From Ga0077555 sp041397775 (GTDB taxonomy: Bacteria > Pseudomonadota > Alphaproteobacteria > Rhizobiales > Hyphomicrobiaceae): 64,000 nucleotides of DNA. The position numbers and the translations under genes are program-made. Positions 25,448-33,921 of the stretch are shown here, piece by piece. How positions within the stretch are numbered: the stretch's first letter is position 1; each line of letters opens with the position of its first letter. The notes below the pieces were generated by a model. That model worked only from the letters and a program-made list of their open reading frames with translations, was not told where the DNA came from and made no database searches. The stretch covers positions 248,001-312,000 of the forward strand of contig JAWKWB010000007.1 in the NCBI GenBank assembly GCA_041397775.1, in the 5' to 3' direction.

Positions 25448-26854
25448 TCAGGACTTGGAGCCGTTCGGCTTGGCGTCGATGGAGTTGGCCAACTCCACGC
25501 GCAACGCCTTCTCGACGATGCGCGGCATGTTGGCGTCGAGCCAGTCGCGCAGCATCGGCCGCAGCAACTCGGCCACGGTGTCTTCGAGCGTACGTCCCGC
25601 AGGCTGAGCGGCCGGGACGGTGCCGATAGCGACGTCGGCAGGCACGATGGCACGCGGCGTGGCCACGACCGTTTTGGCTTCGGAGGTCGCCGGCAGGCCC
25701 GGCGCAGCGTCCGTTACGGCCGGCTGGGCCTTCGGTTCGCTCGCAGGCGCAGCAGCGACCGCCGGCGCGATCGGCGCGGGCTCGTCTGCCGTCCGACTGG
25801 CAGGGGCCGGCGTGATGATGGCGCTGGCCGCATCCGCTGGCGGCGTCGCAACAGGCGCGTTCGGCGCCTCGTCACGCACGTCCGCGGCCGGCCGGATGTC
25901 GTTGAAAGTGGGCTTGGGCTCGTCGCGCGGCTTTGGGGCTGCGGCAGGCGCATCACGATCGCGCAGGCGCAACCTGTCCGGCTGCGTGTCGCCACGTGCG
26001 CTGGGGCCATTGACGCCGAGCGCAGCCAGCCGGTCGAAAATGCTGGTCGGGGACCGCGCGGGCTTTTCGGCAGAAGCGGGAGCAACGGCAGCGTCCTGCG
26101 GCCGAGCGGCCGGCGGCGCGAACGGGTCGCTCACGTCGGGCGCTGCAGCCGAAGGCGGCGACGCCTGCGGAAGTTCATGCGGCAGCGGATTGGGGCGGGG
26201 CGCCGCGAGCCGCGCACTGTCCCTCGCTGCCGGTTCGAATGTCGGCCGCATCGGCGGGGGATCGAACGTGGGAGCGACGGGTTCGCGTTGCGCCGTATGC
26301 GAGCCAGGTACGAAAGCGCCCAGATCCTGCGGCTTGCCGGTGTCGCCCGGCGAGGCAGTCTCCTCGGTGCGCGTCGCGGTGGTTGCGGGCCTGGGTTCGC
26401 GAACGATCTGGGTGACCGGTTCGGCCTCTGCTGCCGCGGGAGCGGGCGCAAGGGCATCGGGGCGGGCAGCGCTCGGCGTGGGCTCGGGGGCACGCGCAAC
26501 GCCGTCGCTCCCACTGCGCGGGAAGAGCCAGGATGGAACCGATCGCGACGGAGCCGACCCGGACGTCAGCCCAGGGCGCAGCGGTGGCGCTGTGGGCTGC
26601 GCTGCATCGTCGCTGTCGTCGGCCAGCCCGAGCACGTCGTCGATGCTGTCGAATTTCGAGGGGGTGTCCGCAATGGCCTTCCGGTCCGGGCGCTCGGCCG
26701 CGTCGGATTTGGCTAGCGGCGCGGCAGGTGGGGCCGGCGGCGGCATCGGCGCGGCTGCGGTACTCGGCTGCGCAGGCTCCTCGGCGATGATCTTGCGGAT
26801 GGAGGCCAGGATATCCTCCATGCTCGGCTCGCCCACTTTCTCAGCCTTCGACAT
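25448..26854 (-). CDS. popZ: polar organizing protein PopZ (DUF2497)
   Basis: PopZ forms a polymeric polar matrix that anchors ParB/origin and recruits cell-cycle signalling proteins. The 468-residue product has the conserved N-terminal helix PSMEDILASIRKIIAEE, a very long low-complexity Pro/Ala/Asp-rich middle (about residues 30-400), and the C-terminal oligomerisation helices TLEDTVAELLRPMLRDWLDA and NMPRIVEKALRVELA. The linker is much longer than in Caulobacter PopZ (177 residues), as is usual for Hyphomicrobiales. ATG 26854 has a purine-rich ribosome site (GGGGGAGG). Confidence 0.93.
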   Translation of the reverse strand: MSKAEKVGEPSMEDILASIRKIIAEEPAQPSTAAAPMPPPAPPAAPLAKSDAAERPDRKAIADTPSKFDSIDDVLGLADDSDDAAQPTAPPLRPGLTSGSAPSRSVPSWLFPRSGSDGVARAPEPTPSAARPDALAPAPAAAEAEPVTQIVREPRPATTATRTEETASPGDTGKPQDLGAFVPGSHTAQREPVAPTFDPPPMRPTFEPAARDSARLAAPRPNPLPHELPQASPPSAAAPDVSDPFAPPAARPQDAAVAPASAEKPARSPTSIFDRLAALGVNGPSARGDTQPDRLRLRDRDAPAAAPKPRDEPKPTFNDIRPAADVRDEAPNAPVATPPADAASAIITPAPASRTADEPAPIAPAVAAAPASEPKAQPAVTDAAPGLPATSEAKTVVATPRAIVPADVAIGTVPAAQPAGRTLEDTVAELLRPMLRDWLDANMPRIVEKALRVELANSIDAKPNGSKS

Positions 26855-27199
26855 CCCCGCCTCCCCCGTCACGCGACTTGCTCTCGTGCTGCGCAAGATG
26901 AGCGCAACGCCAGGGTTCTCGTACTATGAACGCTGCGTGCCATCAATTCGACACGGACCAAGTAACCACACCCTTGAGCCGAGCGACGCTTTGCCGGCAC
27001 GAACCCGGATCACCCGATAATCCGAAGAATGCTCGAAATGATGGCGATGCCACGGCATCGGCGAGGCATTGGGTTGCCACGCGCGGCACCGCGCCCGGGA
27101 ATGGCCGGACGGCATCCCCCTGTGAATGGCGTGTGGATAAGCTGTGCGTGTTGCGGGACACAGGCCCAAGCATGAAAAAAGGGGCCGCGGCCCCTGTCT
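26855..27199. other. popZ upstream region with one consensus DnaA box
   Basis: This 345-bp gap precedes popZ and follows the first tolC gene on the same strand. It holds the tolC terminator (27175-27194) and one perfect DnaA box TTATCCACA (27132-27140, minus-strand reading). I see no small reading frame or repeat in the remainder; the popZ promoter should lie within about 26870-26950 but no clear -35/-10 pair is visible. Confidence 0.5.
27175..27194 (-). terminator. intrinsic terminator of first tolC gene
   Basis: On the minus strand a perfect palindrome GGGGCCGCGGCCCC (27181-27194) is followed directly by TTTTTT (27180-27175). It sits five bases after the tolC stop codon, so it ends that transcript cleanly. 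Confidence 0.9.
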
Positions 27200-28672
27200 T
27201 CATTTCATCGGCTGGTTCTTGCCGTGGCTTTCCCAGAGTTCGTGATGCTCGCGGCGGCCATCGCGGCGCGTGATGTCGATGCCCCACCACTTCCGGCGCA
27301 CCTCTTGATAGTGCACCTCGGGGTCGTAGACCTTCTCCGACACACCGATCTCCGCCACGTTCAGGCGTCCGACCGTGGCCAGCAGATTGTAGCCGGCCAC
27401 GACCAGATTCCGCTCCGTCGTGACGATCTGGACCTTGGCGTTGAGCGCTTCCTGCTCGGCATTGAGCACGTCGAGAAGCGTACGTTGCCCGACGCGCTCT
27501 TCCTCGCGAACGCCGGCGAGTGCCGTCTGGGTGGCGCGAACTTGCACCTGGTCCGACTGGAGCTGGGCCCGCGCGGCGACGAGCTGCGACCAGGCGGACG
27601 TGATGGACGCCTGCACCTCGGTGCGGTTCTGCTCGATCTCCTGCAGGCGGCTGACGTGCGTGTGCTTCGCCTGGCGCACGCGCGCCCGCACTTCGCCACC
27701 CTGGTAGAGAGGTACGTTCACGCGGCCCGTCACCGTCGTCACTTCCTGCTCGTTGGTGACGCGCGAGGGGTCGTAGCGATGCGAGTAGTTCGCCTCGAGC
27801 TGGACCGTCGGCAGCAGTTCGCCCCAGGTCTTGTCGACGGTGTGGCGTGCAGCCTGCTCGCGATAAAGGGCCGCGACGACGGCCGGATGCTCCTTCTGGC
27901 CAATCCCCAGTGCCGACTGGAGCGACCGCGGCAGCAGCTTCTCCGGCAGCCGCTGCTCGCGCAGGCGGCTCGGCGGATGGCCGACGACGCGCTCGAAGGA
28001 GGCGCGGCTGGTCTTCAGGTTGGCTTGTGCGAGATCGAGCGCCGAAACGGACGCTGCGCGGCGCGCCTGGGCCTGTGCGACGTCGGTGCGCGTCACCTCG
28101 CCGACCGAGAAACGGTCTTGCGTCGCCTTCAGCTCGCGGCTCAGCACCTGCACGTTGTTTTCGCGCAGCTTCACGATCGCCTGATCGCGGACGACATCCA
28201 TGTAGGCGGTAACGGCTTCCAGCAGCACCGACTGCTCGACCGTGCGCAGCGTCTCGCGGCCCACGCGCACCAGAGCCTCGGCTTCGCGCACGGCATTCAT
28301 CGTCCGGAAGCCGCGGAAGATCGGCTGGGTCATGTTGACGCCGTATCCCTTGGGATAGTTGTCACCGTCGTTGACGGAAGGCGGCCTCGTGTCGTTGTGC
28401 TGGTAGTTGATGTCGGCGGAGCCGCTGATGGTCGGGCGGTAGCCCGAGTTGGCGCGCGACACTTCCTCGTCGGTGGCCCGCAGGCGCGCGCGCTCGGCGT
28501 CAAGCCGAGGATTGTATTTGTACGTCGAATTCAAGGCGCCACGAAGCGATTCCGCCAGAACGGCCGACGGCGTCGCCACTGCCGCGAGGCCTGTCAGGCT
28601 GATCGCAGTGAGGCCCGAGATTGCAAATCTGACGAGGAGGCTGTGTGGAGGCACTCCTGGCAATTTCGTCAT
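27200..28672 (-). CDS. TolC family outer membrane efflux protein, copy 1
   Basis: TolC proteins are trimeric outer-membrane channels for type I secretion and multidrug efflux. The 490-residue product has a signal peptide ending AVLAES and the family start LRGALNSTYKYNPRLDAERARLRATDEEV, with Tyr-rich beta strands (YGVNMTQPIFRGFRT) and long coiled-coil helices (VRQAKHTHVSRLQEIEQNRTEVQ). It ends with an unusual charged tail (RRKWWGIDITRRDGRREHHELWE). ATG 28672 is chosen because the signal peptide starts there. It is followed, in gene order on the minus strand, by a second, clearly related tolC gene upstream at 29039-30487. Confidence 0.93.
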   Translation of the reverse strand: MTKLPGVPPHSLLVRFAISGLTAISLTGLAAVATPSAVLAESLRGALNSTYKYNPRLDAERARLRATDEEVSRANSGYRPTISGSADINYQHNDTRPPSVNDGDNYPKGYGVNMTQPIFRGFRTMNAVREAEALVRVGRETLRTVEQSVLLEAVTAYMDVVRDQAIVKLRENNVQVLSRELKATQDRFSVGEVTRTDVAQAQARRAASVSALDLAQANLKTSRASFERVVGHPPSRLREQRLPEKLLPRSLQSALGIGQKEHPAVVAALYREQAARHTVDKTWGELLPTVQLEANYSHRYDPSRVTNEQEVTTVTGRVNVPLYQGGEVRARVRQAKHTHVSRLQEIEQNRTEVQASITSAWSQLVAARAQLQSDQVQVRATQTALAGVREEERVGQRTLLDVLNAEQEALNAKVQIVTTERNLVVAGYNLLATVGRLNVAEIGVSEKVYDPEVHYQEVRRKWWGIDITRRDGRREHHELWESHGKNQPMK

Positions 28673-29038
28673 GTTACCGCCGTTGATGCGCTTGAACGCT
28701 CTAGCACGATACTGACGGCCACGGCCGTCTTCTGACGCAGGAGCAAACAACACATTCCGAAGAAACCGGTCCAAGACGCCACAACCTGGATTTGCACAGG
28801 CACTCGAATTGCCCCAACCCTTTTCGAGTACATGATTCCACGCGCATTCGTTCCGTCGCGGCGCGCGGTTCTCCACAACTGTGTTAAGACATTGGTAAGG
28901 TTTGACGGATTGAAAAATGCACCGCGGTTGCCGAATAACGACAGGCGTTGCATCAGGCACACAATAGCAATTTGCCGCCGGCCCTGCGCGGGCGGCGGCA
29001 AGCTATTCAACAAAAAAGAAAATTCGGCGACGAGTAGG
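28673..29038. other. spacer between the two tolC genes
   Basis: The 366-bp gap contains the probable terminator hairpin of the upstream tolC gene (28972-29001) and the promoter region of the downstream one. A CtrA-like sequence reads TTACCAATGTCTTAAC on the minus strand (28883-28898). No coding sequence or interspersed repeat is seen. Confidence 0.45.
28972..29001 (-). terminator. probable terminator hairpin of second tolC gene
   Basis: The arms TTGCCGCCG (28972-28980) and CGGCGGCAA (28993-29001) pair perfectly with a GC-rich loop. On the minus strand it is followed by ATTGCTATTGTG, a weak T tract. It lies 37 bp after the stop of the upstream tolC gene. Confidence 0.5.
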
Positions 29039-30487
29039 TTACTTGTCGATGATCCACTCGGGATCGCTGTCGAGCGTCACGTCCACCCGCTCGGTCCGTC
29101 CGCCGGGGCGCGTGATGTCTAGCCCGAACCATTTGTTGCGGACTTCCTCGTAGTGCGCCTCGGGGTCGTAGGCTTCGTCCGTAAGCCCCAGATCCGTAAC
29201 GCTCAAACGGCCGACCTGCGCGAGCACCCCATAGGCCGCGACGACGAGGTCCCGGCGCGTGGTCGATAGCTGCACCTGCGCGTCCAGCAATTCCTGTTCG
29301 GCATTGAGGACGTCGAGCAGCGTACGCTGGCCCACGCGCTCTTCCTCACGCACGCCCATCAAGGCGATGCGATTGGCCTCGACCTGCACGAGATCGGAGC
29401 GCAATTGGGCTCGTGCCGCACCGTAGCGCGACCAGGCCTGGGCCACCGAGGCCTGCACTTCCGAGCGCGCCTGCTCGATCTCCTGCAGCCGGCTCACGTG
29501 CGTGTGCTTGGCCTGGCGCACCCGGGCATACGTCTCGCCGCCTTCGTAGAGCGGGATAGAAACGCGGCCGGTGATCTGTCCGACATCCTGCTCGCTCGTC
29601 GAGGTCGAGGGGTCGTAGCGCTTGCTGTAGCTGCCTTCCAGGCGCACCTCGGGCAGCAACTCGCCGCGAATGCGATAGATCGTGAACCGTGCCGCCTGCT
29701 CCCGGTAGAGTGCGGACACGATGTTGGGGCTCTCGCGCTCTCCGATGCCCAACGCTTCGTCGAGGCTGCGCGGCAGGTTCTTCTTCGGCGGCGACGGGGG
29801 TGTCAGCGAGCGCGGCGGCAGGCGCACGACGCGCTCGTAGTTGGCGCGGCTGGTCTTGAGGTTCGCCTTGGCGAGATCCAGCTGCGAGATCGCCTTCGCG
29901 CGACGCGCCCGTGCCTGCGCGACATCCGTCCGTGTGACTTCCTTGACGCTGCGGCGCGTCTCGGTGGCCGCCAGTTCCTGGGACAGAACCCTGACGTTAT
30001 GCTCGCGCAGCCGCACGATGGCCTGGTCGCGCACGACGTCGCAATATGCGGTTGCCGCGTCGAGCAGCACCTGCTGTTCGACGTTGCGCAACTGTTCGCG
30101 GCCCGCGCGGACGTTGGCTTCGGCCTCGCTCACCGCCGAGACGGTCCGGAAGCCCCGGAATATGGGCTGGGTGAAGTTGACGCCGTAGCCCCAGGGGTTG
30201 GACGTGCCGTTCGTGCCCTGGTCGGGCCGCAGCGAGGTGCGCTGATGGCCGGTATCGGCCTCGCCGGTGATGCGGGGACGGTAGCCGGCCTGAGCGCGCG
30301 GCACCTCCTCGTCGGTGGCCCGCAGTCGCGCCCGCTCGGCGTCGAGCCGCGGGTTGTTGCGATAGGCGTTGGCAAGCGTCTGGCGCAGCGTTTCGCCCGC
30401 CGAGGGCGTCGTGGTCGCGAGCAATAGTGCGGCAAGGCATGCGGCGATGCCGCTCCCGCGTCCTGGATCGCACGTTCGACCGGCCAT
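29039..30487 (-). CDS. TolC family outer membrane efflux protein, copy 2
   Basis: The 482-residue TolC paralogue of the following gene shares ETLRQTLANAYRNNPRLDAERARLRATDEEV, YGVNFTQPIFRGFRT, VRQAKHTHVSRLQEIEQARSEVQ and REEERVGQRTLLDVLNAEQE. A signal peptide (GIAACLAALLLATTTPSAGE) begins shortly after ATG 30487, which has GGAGAG about ten bases upstream; an ATG at 30511 is possible. It ends with a related charged tail (RNKWFGLDITRPGGRTE). No membrane-fusion or inner-membrane pump gene adjoins either tolC. Confidence 0.92.
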   Translation of the reverse strand: MAGRTCDPGRGSGIAACLAALLLATTTPSAGETLRQTLANAYRNNPRLDAERARLRATDEEVPRAQAGYRPRITGEADTGHQRTSLRPDQGTNGTSNPWGYGVNFTQPIFRGFRTVSAVSEAEANVRAGREQLRNVEQQVLLDAATAYCDVVRDQAIVRLREHNVRVLSQELAATETRRSVKEVTRTDVAQARARRAKAISQLDLAKANLKTSRANYERVVRLPPRSLTPPSPPKKNLPRSLDEALGIGERESPNIVSALYREQAARFTIYRIRGELLPEVRLEGSYSKRYDPSTSTSEQDVGQITGRVSIPLYEGGETYARVRQAKHTHVSRLQEIEQARSEVQASVAQAWSRYGAARAQLRSDLVQVEANRIALMGVREEERVGQRTLLDVLNAEQELLDAQVQLSTTRRDLVVAAYGVLAQVGRLSVTDLGLTDEAYDPEAHYEEVRNKWFGLDITRPGGRTERVDVTLDSDPEWIIDK

Positions 30488-30680
30488 GAGCAACGTCTCT
30501 CCACCGAGCATAATTACGGGCGACGACAGGCCCGGACGCGACAACGCGCAGTACGGATCAACCGCGCGTCGTGTGCCAATTGGCGCCCGATTTGGTGAAG
30601 AAAGGGTAAACCGCGGTGCCGGACCGGGACGTCTGGCGCCCCGGTGTGGCTCTCGGGCCGACGTTGCCCAGTGCGCCGTC

Positions 30681-31067
30681 TCAGGCCGCCAGCAGCTTGT
30701 CTATTTCCTGGACGAGATCGCGCAGGTGAAACGGCTTGGAGAGCACGCGGGCATCCTTGAGCGGCTTGCTCTCGTTGTTCAGCGTCACGGCGGCGAAGCC
30801 GGTGATGAACATGATCTTGAGATCGGGATCGAGGCCGCTCGCCTTGCGCGCCAGTTCGATGCCGTCCATGCGCGGCATCACGATATCCGTCAGGAGAAGC
30901 GTGAACGGCTCGTCCCTGAGCCGCTCGAACGCATCTGCGCCGTTGTCCACGGCGACCACGGCATAGCCGGCCTTCTCCAGCGCGCGTTCGAGGAAGCCGC
31001 GCATCGAATCGTCATCCTCCGCCAGGAGGATTCGCCGGAAGGGATGTGCCGAAGCCTTCGCTGTCAT
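30681..31067 (-). CDS. cpdR: response regulator CpdR
   Basis: CpdR is a single-domain response regulator that, unphosphorylated, directs ClpXP to the cell pole and to substrates such as CtrA and PdeA. The 128-residue product shows the acidic pocket LLAEDDDSM, the phospho-acceptor Asp in LLLTDIVMPRMDGIELA, the switch Thr in IMFITGFAAV, Lys in LSKPFHLRDLVQEIDKLL, and no output domain. The near-invariant sequence around these motifs is typical of rhizobial CpdR. It lies with popZ and ftsK in the same window, but they are not in one operon. Confidence 0.94.
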   Translation of the reverse strand: MTAKASAHPFRRILLAEDDDSMRGFLERALEKAGYAVVAVDNGADAFERLRDEPFTLLLTDIVMPRMDGIELARKASGLDPDLKIMFITGFAAVTLNNESKPLKDARVLSKPFHLRDLVQEIDKLLAA

Positions 31068-31321
31068 TTTAGCCCGCTTCTACTGAACTGTGGGCGCGCC
31101 TAGGGAAGGCGCAACGTGCAAGATGCATCCTGATCGCAGTAAGTTTGAGCAGACTTGGTAAAGAGACAGTGAAGCCACGATCCTTGCACATCGATGCGGC
31201 ATCCTGCTACTGGGGCGCGAATTCAGAGTTATCGCGTGGACTCGCGCGCCTCGAGAGGGCACAATCGCTGCAGCCGGCACCGACCTTTCGGCAGCGGTCA
31301 TCAACGGCTGGATCAATTGAA

Positions 31322-32245
31322 ATGGCTGGGAGCGACGGACCGGCGATGAGGAGTCCTGGTGGCGCAGGCATCGACGAGGAATTGTCGCCGCCGTTTCGTA
31401 TCCATGAGCCGGCCGTGCTCGGCACGCCCTTCGTGTTCTGCTCGCCGCATTCCGGGCGCGTTTATCCCGCGTCCTTCGTTGCCGCATCCCGCTTGAGCCC
31501 GCAGGCGCTGCGCAAGTCCGAGGATTGCTTCGTCGACGAGCTGTTCGTCGATGTCGCAGCGCTTGGCGCGCCTCTGCTGGCGGCCCGCTTTCCCCGCGCC
31601 TACATCGACGTCAATCGCGAACCCTACGAGCTCGATCCCGATCTCTTCAACGAGCCGCTGCCACCCTTCGCGAACACCCAGTCCGTGCGCGTCGTCGGGG
31701 GGCTGGGGACCATCGCGCGCATCGTCGCCGATGCGGAGGAGATCTATCGCGAGCGCTTGACGGTCGCCGAGGCGCTGGGGCGGATCGAGCGCCTCTACAA
31801 GCCATTCCATGGCGCCCTCTCGGGGCTGCTGGAGCGCGCGCAGCGGGCTTTCGGGGTCGCCATTCTCGTCGATTGTCACTCGATGCCGTCGACCACGGTC
31901 AATTTTGGCCATGGAAGCCGGCCCGACTTCGTGTTGGGCGACCGGTTCGGCGTCTCCTGCAATCAGAAGCTCGTCCGCCGCCTGCGCGAACTCCTGACCG
32001 ATGCCGGCTACACGGTTCATCTCAACCGCCCTTATGCCGGAGGGTTCATCACGGAGCACTATGGCAAGCCGACCCGCGGCTTTCATGCCGTGCAGATCGA
32101 GATCAATCGCGGGCTCTACATGAACGAGGCGACGTTCGAGCGCGCGCACGGGTTCGACGCTCTGCGCGAGGATCTCGCGGGCGTCATGGCACAGTTGCTG
32201 TCCGAGTTGCCGGGAGCCGCGGGCCGTCAGGCCGCCGCCGAATAA
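31322..32245 (+). CDS. N-formylglutamate amidohydrolase family protein
   Basis: The enzyme hydrolyses N-formylglutamate to glutamate and formate (histidine catabolism, HutG type) or acts on other N-formyl/N-acyl amino acids. The 307-residue product has FVFCSPHSGRVYP with the His and Ser of the zinc site, DCFVDELF, PRAYIDVNREPYELDP, LVDCHSMPST and HYGKPTRGFHAVQIEINRGLYM. The frame is open to 31145, but family similarity begins at ATG 31322 or 31346. No other hut gene is near. It is divergent from cpdR. Confidence 0.9.
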   Translation: MAGSDGPAMRSPGGAGIDEELSPPFRIHEPAVLGTPFVFCSPHSGRVYPASFVAASRLSPQALRKSEDCFVDELFVDVAALGAPLLAARFPRAYIDVNREPYELDPDLFNEPLPPFANTQSVRVVGGLGTIARIVADAEEIYRERLTVAEALGRIERLYKPFHGALSGLLERAQRAFGVAILVDCHSMPSTTVNFGHGSRPDFVLGDRFGVSCNQKLVRRLRELLTDAGYTVHLNRPYAGGFITEHYGKPTRGFHAVQIEINRGLYMNEATFERAHGFDALREDLAGVMAQLLSELPGAAGRQAAAE

Positions 32246-32280
32246 GCTGGGCGGACGCCGGCAGCCGGCCCCATCCCCCT

Positions 32281-32442
32281 TCGGTATCTCGGAAGCCGCA
32301 CGCAGCGCGGCTATCCGGCGTCCCGGTTCGGCCTGCGACGGGCGTTGCAGCATGTGGCGGCAGCGCCTTGCTCTGTGGCACCGAAAAGGACCCTCGTCCT
32401 GCACGCCCAGGCTCTCGCCCGCACGCTCGGCGAGGAAACCGA
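32281..32442 (-). repeat. family F repeat, decayed copy
   Basis: The blocks GAAGCCGCACGCAGCGCGGCTATCCGG, CGACGGGCGTTGC, GTGGCACCGAAAAGGACCC and GCTCTCGCCCGCACGCTCGGCGAGGAAACCG follow the order of the inverted family F element at 10989-11144 with many substitutions. It lies in the 827-bp gap after the amidohydrolase gene, next to the candidate small RNA. Confidence 0.55.
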
Positions 32443-32558
32443 GGCAGAGGCGGAACCGGTGGAGGTGTCCGGAAAGGGTGGGGAGCTGGAGAAGCGGGGC
32501 CGGCGGGGAGACGGGATGACGCGTGCACCAGGCCGTGGCCTCGTCATTTCCACCCCAC

Positions 32559-32594
32559 AAAAAGAAAAGGGGCCGCCGGTCACCCGTGCGGCCC
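32559..32594 (-). terminator. intrinsic terminator of the 32.6-kb small RNA
   Basis: The stem GGGCCGC (minus-strand reading, 32594-32588) pairs with GCGGCCC (32576-32570) around an 11-base loop and runs directly into CTTTTCTTTTT (32569-32559). This is a strong terminator. It points away from the sRNA promoter and does not serve the upstream plus-strand amidohydrolase gene. Confidence 0.85.
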
Positions 32595-32659
32595 AAGTCT
32601 AGGGAGGAAACGCCCAAAGGAGGGCTGTGAAGTGTGCGAGCAGCGCTCGCTCACCGCAC
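32559..32659 (-). ncRNA. candidate trans-acting small RNA (C-rich loop type)
   Basis: This roughly 101-nt unit is bounded by a near-consensus promoter (32667-32695) and an intrinsic terminator. In order, on the minus strand: a 5' hairpin GTGCG-gt-GAGC / GCTC-GCAC; a mini-hairpin GCCC-TCCTTT-GGGC exposing an anti-Shine-Dalgarno CCUCC; a single-stranded GTTTCCTCCCTAGACTT; then the terminator stem GGGCCGC/GCGGCCC followed by TTTTCTTTTT. No reading frame of note is inside. The architecture resembles Hfq-dependent alphaproteobacterial sRNAs that block ribosome sites with CCUCC motifs; membership of a named family is not claimed. Confidence 0.6.
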
Positions 32660-32666
32660 GAGACCA

Positions 32667-32695
32667 ACATAGGCGCGCCCCGCCGGTCTCTCAAG
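32667..32695 (-). promoter_or_regulatory. promoter of the 32.6-kb small RNA
   Basis: The minus strand reads CTTGAG (32695-32690), a 17-bp spacer, then CTATGT (32672-32667), close to the alphaproteobacterial housekeeping consensus CTTGAC-N17-CTATAT. A start about seven bases on would be at 32659, exactly the first base of the 5' hairpin. Confidence 0.65.
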
Positions 32696-33072
32696 GGTGG
32701 AATTTGTGCGGCGCGATAAAAATTGTGACTGGTTTTTGGGCAAACGCCGCCTATCGCCGTTTAATCGATTGAATTAAAATGATAAAAAATGGGACGACGC
32801 AATGTCGCATCGCCGCAATAGTATGGCGTCATGCGTAGAGCGCATAGCTAAGGCGGCGTCAGTCAGGCGATTGCCCTGGGTGTACCCCACATCGGCGGCC
32901 GGGCGCGCCGCATCCGGTTGGATGTCGGGCGCCGGATTGGCGCGAATCTCGTGCCTGCTCGCTGTGACGCACGGCCTCGCCGCCAAGCTGCGGCTACCCG
33001 CCTCCCGGAAAACGCGCTAAAGCTCGCGGCCTACGCGGCGCCTGGAGCCGCGCCGGCGATCGAGGCTGCAGG
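32696..33072. other. AT-rich spacer upstream of hisN, no gene seen
   Basis: The segment 32700-32810 is much richer in A+T than its surroundings (for example AATCGATTGAATTAAAATGATAAAAAATG). It may hold upstream elements of the divergent small RNA promoter and the hisN promoter. A 72-codon plus-strand frame at 32802-33020 has no recognisable similarity or ribosome site and is not called. Confidence 0.4.
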
Positions 33073-33906
33073 ATGAAGGAACGAGGCGACGTGACGAAAC
33101 TGAGCGCGCGCGAAATCAAAGCCCTATTGGCGACCGCGCACGAGCTTGCCGACCTGTCCGCGGCGCCGATCATGAAGTTCTTCCGCAAGCCGCTCGATGT
33201 CGAGAACAAGGCCTCCGGAGGGGACTTCGACCCCGTGACGGCGGCCGACAAGGCTGCCGAGCGCGTCATCCGCAAGCGGCTGGCGCAGGCGTTTCCCGAC
33301 CATGGCATCCTCGGCGAGGAGTACGGCGCGCAAGCGTCCGATTCGCCATATACATGGGTCATCGATCCCATCGACGGCACCAAGGCCTTCATTACGGGCA
33401 CCCCGCTCTGGGGCACCTTGATCGGGCTCGCACACCACGGGCGAGCCGTCCTGGGCGTCATGAACCAGCCCTTCACGGGCGAGCGTATCTGGGCGGCGGG
33501 CGGCGCCAGCTTCTGGCGCACGGCCGATGGTCGCCAGCGCCGCAACCGCACGCGCGATTGTGCGCGCCTCGAAGACGCCATGCTGGCGACCACGAGCCCC
33601 GATCTCCTGCAGGGGCCGGGTGAACTGGAGGCCTTCCTCGCCTTGAAGGCGCGTGCGCGCCTCACGCGCTACGGCGGTGACTGCTACGCCTATTGCCTGC
33701 TGGCTGCCGGCCACGTCGATCTCGTGGTCGAGACCGGCCTGAAGCCGCACGACGTCATGGCCCTCATTCCCATCATCGAGCAGGCGGGTGGCCGCATGAC
33801 GAATTGGGATGGCGGCCCCGCCGAGGCCGGCGGCCGCATCGTCGCCGCCGGCAACGCGAAGCTGCACGACCTGGCCCTGCGCCGCATCGCACGCACCCTG
33901 AAATAG
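33073..33906 (+). CDS. hisN: inositol monophosphatase family histidinol-phosphatase
   Basis: The 277-residue Mg-dependent phosphatase has the family metal sites: GGDFDPVTAADKAAE, GEEYG (Glu pair), WVIDPIDGTKAFITG (DPIDGT) and the C-terminal GGDCYAYCLLAAGHVDLVVETGLKPHDVMALIPIIEQAGG. The FITG and PHD features match HisN, the histidinol-phosphate phosphatase of actinobacteria and alphaproteobacteria, more than SuhB. A GTG at 33091, preceded by an AACGAGGCGAC stretch, is an alternative start. It converges with the lysophospholipase-like gene. Confidence 0.88.
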   Translation: MKERGDVTKLSAREIKALLATAHELADLSAAPIMKFFRKPLDVENKASGGDFDPVTAADKAAERVIRKRLAQAFPDHGILGEEYGAQASDSPYTWVIDPIDGTKAFITGTPLWGTLIGLAHHGRAVLGVMNQPFTGERIWAAGGASFWRTADGRQRRNRTRDCARLEDAMLATTSPDLLQGPGELEAFLALKARARLTRYGGDCYAYCLLAAGHVDLVVETGLKPHDVMALIPIIEQAGGRMTNWDGGPAEAGGRIVAAGNAKLHDLALRRIARTLK

Positions 33907-33921
33907 GCGGCGTGCGGGTAC

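Noticed and set aside
32802..33020. A 72-codon plus-strand open frame before hisN
   Set aside because: No ribosome site, no recognisable similarity, and it overlaps the AT-rich spacer; not called as a gene.
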